Shown here one piece after another: positions 60,333-64,000 of a DNA stretch of 64,000 bases (its first letter is position 1; every line of letters begins with the position of its first letter). The notes beneath the pieces are model-generated. The model was not told where the DNA came from and ran no database searches. It saw only the letters and a program-made list of their open reading frames with translations. Made by a program: the position numbers and the translations under genes. The DNA comes from JABJAG01 sp965222215. Its GTDB lineage: Bacteria > Pseudomonadota > Alphaproteobacteria > UBA6615. Location: the NCBI GenBank assembly GCA_965222215.1, contig OZ244931.1, forward strand, positions 2,914,001 to 2,978,000. Reading direction: 5' to 3'.

Positions 60333-62327
60333 TTAGCCGCCGATCCGCCCACCGCCGTCGCGGGTGATCGCCACCAACGACGGGCGCGGGGGCATATTCT
60401 CGTCGAAATCGGGCCAGCGGGTGGCCGGATCCTCGAAGGAGGAGTTCCTGCCGAACGGCGCCCAGTCCTTCGCGCCGTCGACCGCGACGTGCTGGACCGC
60501 GACGAACAACGCCTCGTCGTCCGGCGTAAAGGTAGGCCCACACATCTCGGCCCCGACCGGCACCCGGAAGAACATCCGGCCGCTGCCGCGCCCGGGGCCC
60601 TGGGTCTCCAGCGCCCACACGCCGTCAGCCGTGCCGGTCTTCGACCAGCTCGTGCCCTGGTCTGTCGTGATCCAGAGCCGCCCCTGTCCGTCGACCGCGC
60701 AATTGTCAGGCGCGCCGAACCAGCCGTTATCGGACGTGTTCGCCCCCCACTTGGCGCCAACCTCCGGCTTCGACGGATCGCCGCACATCACCAGGATGTC
60801 CCAGGTGCAGGTCAGCGCCCCGTGGTCGCCGTCCGGCGGGGACAATTCTGCAATGTGGCCGAAGGTGTTGTTCGCGCGCGGGTTCACGGCGTTCTCGTCG
60901 CCTTCCTTGCGCCGGGTATTGTTGGTCAGCATGACATAGACCGCGTTCGTGACCGGGTTGGCCTCGACGTCTTCCGGCCGGTCCATCGGGGTCGCTTCCA
61001 GCAGGTCGGCGGCGCGCCGGGTCTCGATCAGCACATCGGCCTGGCTGTCGAAGCCGTTGGCCGGCGTCAGCGGGCCCGTCCCGAACACCAGCGGCAACCA
61101 GGTCACCGAGCCATCGGCGTCGAAACGCGCCACGAACAACGTGCCGCTGTCCAGCAGGTCGCGGTTGGCGGCGCGGTTGTTCGGGTTGTAGCGGCCATGG
61201 GTGACGAATTTGTAGAGATAGTCAAAGCGCTGGTCGTCGCCCTGGTAAACCACGAGGCGGCCGTCCCTGTTGACGATGGTCTGCGCGCCCTCGTGCTTGA
61301 AGCGGCCGAGCGCGGTGCGCTTCACCGGCGTCGAGGCGGGGTCGTAGGGGTCGACCTCGACCACCCAGCCGAACCGGTTCGCCTCGTTCGGCTCCTTCGC
61401 GATGTCGAAGCGGTCGTGATACTTGCCCCAGGCGTACCAGTTGCCCGGCACGCCGTAGCGCCTGTAGTTGCGCGCCTCCGGGTGGTCTTCAGCCAGTTCG
61501 CCCCAGAAATAGCCGTGGAAGTTCTCCTCGGCCATCAGGTAGGTGCCCCAGGGCGTCATGCCGCCGGCACAATTGTTGATCGTGCCGCGCACGCGGGTAC
61601 CGGTCGAGTCGCTCGACGTCTTGAGGCGGTCGTGGCCGGCCGCCGGACCGGACAGACGCATCGGCGTTTCGGCCGTGATACGTCGATTGAGAGTGGTGTC
61701 TCCGGACGGGCGCCACTTACTCCCAACCTTCTCAACCTGCACGACCGAACCGCCATGCGCCGCCATCTCGATGGCCACAAGTTCGGGGGTCATGTCCGGG
61801 AAACCGTCCCGGTCCTGCCGGGGAATGCCGGGGAACATGACCTCTTCGTTCGTGTATTCGTGATTCACGCAGAGCAGCGCGCGGTCGGAACTGCCGGAGC
61901 CGACCGGGAGCGGCGCGTAGCCGATATAATCGTTGTTGTAGCCGAACTGCATCGCCTGCGCGGATGCCGTCTGGTTCCGCGGATCGAAGGAGGGCGCGCC
62001 CTGCACCACCGGATCGCCCCAGCGAATCAGCACGTCGGCGCTGTAGCCCGGCGCGACGTGGTGGGTCTCATCGACCCCGTGCTCGATCTCGTCGAACCTG
62101 AACGGGGCGGCGGCAACCGCGGCAGCACGCGACACGAGGCTTTCCAGCGGCGTGGCGATGGCGGTGATTGCGGCGACGGCGGTCATGCCGCGAAGCATCC
62201 CGCGGCGCGAATAGCGGGCCTGCACCACATCACCGAATGTATCGGTAGCGGATTCGTTGACGGGAACATCTTCTGACGCTTCGAACGCCTCGGCGCGGGT
62301 CGAAAAATCGTCGGTCAGAGAGGACAT
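60333..62327 (-). CDS. phoX: PhoX-type alkaline phosphatase, Tat-exported
   Basis: A 664-residue DUF839/PhoX phosphatase. SRRGMLRG at 40-47 is a twin-arginine signal followed by a hydrophobic stretch, so the folded metalloenzyme is exported to the periplasm. Body motifs are LLCVNHEYTNEEVMFPG, NNCAGGMTPWGTYLMAEENF, DPYDPASTPVKRTALGRFKH, PMDRPEDVEANPVTNAVYVM and APDNCAVDGQGRLWITTDQG, covering the calcium/iron site region. It releases phosphate from organic esters during phosphate limitation. A Pho-box-like site lies about 70 bases upstream. Confidence 0.93.
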   Translation of the reverse strand: MSSLTDDFSTRAEAFEASEDVPVNESATDTFGDVVQARYSRRGMLRGMTAVAAITAIATPLESLVSRAAAVAAAPFRFDEIEHGVDETHHVAPGYSADVLIRWGDPVVQGAPSFDPRNQTASAQAMQFGYNNDYIGYAPLPVGSGSSDRALLCVNHEYTNEEVMFPGIPRQDRDGFPDMTPELVAIEMAAHGGSVVQVEKVGSKWRPSGDTTLNRRITAETPMRLSGPAAGHDRLKTSSDSTGTRVRGTINNCAGGMTPWGTYLMAEENFHGYFWGELAEDHPEARNYRRYGVPGNWYAWGKYHDRFDIAKEPNEANRFGWVVEVDPYDPASTPVKRTALGRFKHEGAQTIVNRDGRLVVYQGDDQRFDYLYKFVTHGRYNPNNRAANRDLLDSGTLFVARFDADGSVTWLPLVFGTGPLTPANGFDSQADVLIETRRAADLLEATPMDRPEDVEANPVTNAVYVMLTNNTRRKEGDENAVNPRANNTFGHIAELSPPDGDHGALTCTWDILVMCGDPSKPEVGAKWGANTSDNGWFGAPDNCAVDGQGRLWITTDQGTSWSKTGTADGVWALETQGPGRGSGRMFFRVPVGAEMCGPTFTPDDEALFVAVQHVAVDGAKDWAPFGRNSSFEDPATRWPDFDENMPPRPSLVAITRDGGGRIGG

Positions 62328-62393
62328 CGGCTACTCCATGTGCGGGTTTTCACTTGTCGACGGCCTGGATAACCCCGCGAACCGAAAGCGAAC

Positions 62394-62411
62394 GTGACAC
62401 AACAGAGACAA
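62394..62411 (-). promoter_or_regulatory. Pho-box-like site upstream of phoX
   Basis: On the minus strand TTGTCTC-TGTT-GTGTCAC has two TGTC half-sites exactly 11 bases apart, the arrangement of the PhoB box CTGTCAT-N4-CTGTCA(C/T). The first half-site is degenerate. The position, 67-84 bases before the phoX ATG, fits PhoB activation. Confidence 0.65.
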
Positions 62412-62438
62412 ATCCATGAATCGACCCATGGCCACCAT

Positions 62439-62474
62439 AAAAAAAACGGCAGGACGCTTTGGCGTTCCTGCCGT
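62439..62474 (-). terminator. Terminator of the photolyase gene
   Basis: Stem 62445-62453 with 62466-62474, extended by GCG/CGC past a one-base bulge, is followed on the minus strand by eight T. It lies 180 bases after the photolyase stop. Confidence 0.8.
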
Positions 62475-62657
62475 TTCGATGGTGCTGCCGACTGTTGGAG
62501 GGCGCGGCGGCAGCGATGGAGGTGGACGTCTCCAATGAATAGACAGTTACGTTTCGCACGCATCTATCCAGTGCCCTCCATGTAGCGCGTGCGTATGGGA
62601 CGCGGGTGTCGGCGGCGTGACAATTCGGTGACATGCTGCGTTTCACCGCATAAATCG

Positions 62658-64000
62658 TCAGCCGTCGCCCTTGATTTCGCCATACGCGTCCAGCGCCCGC
62701 TGTCGCGCCGCGGCATGATCGACGATCGGCGACGGGTAGTCGTCACCCAATACGACGCCGGCTTCCGCAAGCACCTCGTCGGGCGCCTCCCAGGGCTTGT
62801 GAATCCACTTCGCCGGCATTTCGCCGAGTTCGGGCACCCAGCGGCGTACGTAGTCGCCTGCGGGATCGAATTTCTCACCCTGGGAAATCGGATTGAAGAT
62901 CCGGAAAAACGGCGCAGCGTCCGCGCCCGACCCGGCCACCCACTGCCAGTTGCCCGCATTGTTGGCGAGACTGGCATCCACCAGCGTATCCCAGAACCAC
63001 GCTTCGCCGTCGCGCCAGTGCACGCGCAGATCCTTGATGAGAAAAGAACCGACAATCATTCGGACGCGGTTGTGCATCCAGCCGGTCTGCCACAACTCCC
63101 GCATACCGGCATCGACGATAGGGAAGCCGGTCATTCCCTTTTGCCACGCGGCGAGACCTTTCGGGTTGTCGGCCCAGGGGAAACCGTCGAACTGCTCCTT
63201 CCAGTTGTCGGTGGCGATTTGTGGAAAGTGGAACAGCAGGTGGTGGTTGAAATCCCGCCAGGCGAGCTCGCGCAGCACGCTTTCCGCGCCCTTCGCGCGC
63301 GCGCCGCCTTCATCGAGCAGTTTCGAAGCCGCCCGCCAGACCTGGTGCGGCGAAATCTCGCCGAAATGCAGGTGGGGCGACAGGCGCGTCGTGCCGGCGC
63401 GGTCGGGCCGGTCCCGGTCTTCAGGATAATCGGCCACCGCATCGCCGAGAAACTGGGACATGCGGCCCCGCGCCGCGGCTTCACCGACCGACCAGAACTC
63501 ACGCAGGCCCCCTGCCCAGTCGGGTTTTGTCGGCAGCAGTTCCCACGACTCGAGGTCGTCGCTGTTCGCCGATTCTGCCGCATCCAGCTTCTCCGGAATC
63601 GAAGACAGCTGCGGCGGCCGATACAACTCGCGCAACCGCTTCCAGAACGGCGTAAACACCTTGTACGGCCCGCCCTGCCCGGTCTCGATCTGCCACGGCT
63701 CCAGCAAAAGCGATCCGTTGAAACTCTCAGCCTCCAGATCGTCCGCTTTCAGAGCGTCCTTGATGTCGGTGTCGCGCGCGACCGCCCAGGGTTCGTAGCA
63801 GCGGTTCCAGAACACCGCACCCGCGCCGGTCTCGTCGAGCACGTCGCGCAGTTCATCGGCCGACCTGCCGCGGCGAAGGGTCAGCGCCACGCCCCGGTCG
63901 CGCAAATCCGCCGTCAGGGATTCGAGGCTGTGATGGAGCCACCAGCGCGACGCCGCGCCATGGGCGCGGGTGCCGTCGGTCTCCTCGTCGAGGATGTACA
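62658..64000 (-). CDS. phrB: Deoxyribodipyrimidine photolyase (N-terminus outside window)
   Basis: The frame is open to the window edge and the beginning is cut off. The visible N-terminal part reads YILDEE, RWWLHHSLESL and FWNRCYEPWAVARD, typical of the antenna domain of class I CPD photolyases. The FAD domain shows LRELAWRDFNHHLLFHFP, WTLG-region residues, MRELWQTGWMHNRVRMIVGS, FLIKDLRVHWRDGEAWFWDT and NAGNWQWVAGSGADAAPFFR. The Trp-rich electron chain looks intact. It repairs UV-made pyrimidine dimers with blue light, implying a lighted habitat at least at times. Confidence 0.96.
   Translation of the reverse strand, partial: YILDEETDGTRAHGAASRWWLHHSLESLTADLRDRGVALTLRRGRSADELRDVLDETGAGAVFWNRCYEPWAVARDTDIKDALKADDLEAESFNGSLLLEPWQIETGQGGPYKVFTPFWKRLRELYRPPQLSSIPEKLDAAESANSDDLESWELLPTKPDWAGGLREFWSVGEAAARGRMSQFLGDAVADYPEDRDRPDRAGTTRLSPHLHFGEISPHQVWRAASKLLDEGGARAKGAESVLRELAWRDFNHHLLFHFPQIATDNWKEQFDGFPWADNPKGLAAWQKGMTGFPIVDAGMRELWQTGWMHNRVRMIVGSFLIKDLRVHWRDGEAWFWDTLVDASLANNAGNWQWVAGSGADAAPFFRIFNPISQGEKFDPAGDYVRRWVPELGEMPAKWIHKPWEAPDEVLAEAGVVLGDDYPSPIVDHAAARQRALDAYGEIKGDG

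Larger units (their letters stand above)
62328..62657. other. Intergenic region between phoX and photolyase
   Basis: The 330 bases contain the phoX promoter region with a Pho-box-like site and the photolyase terminator (both listed). Short frames on either strand run through the terminator and have no ribosome site; I see no gene. Confidence 0.6.

Noticed and set aside
59721..62276. 851-codon plus-strand frame opposite phoX
   Set aside because: PhoX on the minus strand has a Tat signal and family motifs; the plus frame has none and begins inside the small periplasmic gene.

Overview
The window is about 64 kb of high-GC chromosome from an alphaproteobacterium, most likely a free-living aerobe of the Rhodospirillales or a related order (inferred from gene content, not from a database search). 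Lineage pointers are the cell-cycle regulator TrcR (DUF1013) beside DUF1192, an Usg protein, class I lysyl-tRNA synthetase, COQ9, a CIRCE-controlled groESL operon, EcfG-type stress promoters, and TRAP and Liv-type transporters. I see no phage, insertion sequence, plasmid, CRISPR, rRNA or tRNA signature. It reads as core chromosome with two accessory catabolic/transport modules.

Layout. 1-4.7 kb: the 3' end of gap, two small genes behind EcfG-like promoters, a LysR regulator, and a fructose-bisphosphate aldolase/thiamine-phosphate synthase pair in which thiE has no ATG, GTG or TTG start. 4.7-9.7 kb: a serine hydrolase divergent from a TetR regulator that heads a complete TRAP transporter operon (dctPQM), with repeated operator-like sites between them. 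10-15 kb: efp, an inositol monophosphatase family gene, then an OmpA-like protein, a MotA/TolQ-like channel and a MotB-like protein with a very long periplasmic coiled coil. 15-22 kb: an ABC exporter, rpmE, a small heat-shock protein with a sigma-32 promoter and a possible ROSE-like RNA thermometer, a MetE-like methyltransferase, a thioesterase/hydrolase pair and metY. 22-33 kb: trcR, a quinone oxidoreductase, DUF1192, an acyl-CoA synthetase, two divergent DUF465 genes, a diguanylate cyclase, purEK, COQ9, def, ilvE and lysK. 33.7-41.6 kb: a DinG/XPD-type helicase, an AEC transporter, TerB, a beta-hydroxyacid dehydrogenase, groESL with two CIRCE operators, and usg.

41.6-53.9 kb is the most unusual region. 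A GntR regulator is divergent from a tightly packed seven-gene operon: CaiB-type CoA transferase, crotonase-fold enzyme, TIM-barrel isomerase, 3-hydroxyacyl-CoA dehydrogenase, RraA-type aldolase, a solute-binding-protein homologue without a signal peptide, and an FAH-superfamily dehydratase resembling XylX. It converges on a four-gene Liv-type ABC transporter whose two permeases are fused. Together they suggest a GntR-controlled uptake and breakdown route that joins CoA-ester chemistry with sugar-acid chemistry. The substrate cannot be read from the sequence.

54-64 kb: a ferredoxin/adrenodoxin-type NADP reductase next to 2-oxoglutarate:ferredoxin oxidoreductase (korAB), heme A synthase, a small periplasmic protein, a Tat-exported PhoX phosphatase with a Pho-box-like site, and a photolyase cut by the window end. 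Four intergenic stretches carry dispersed palindromic repeats of at least three sequence types.
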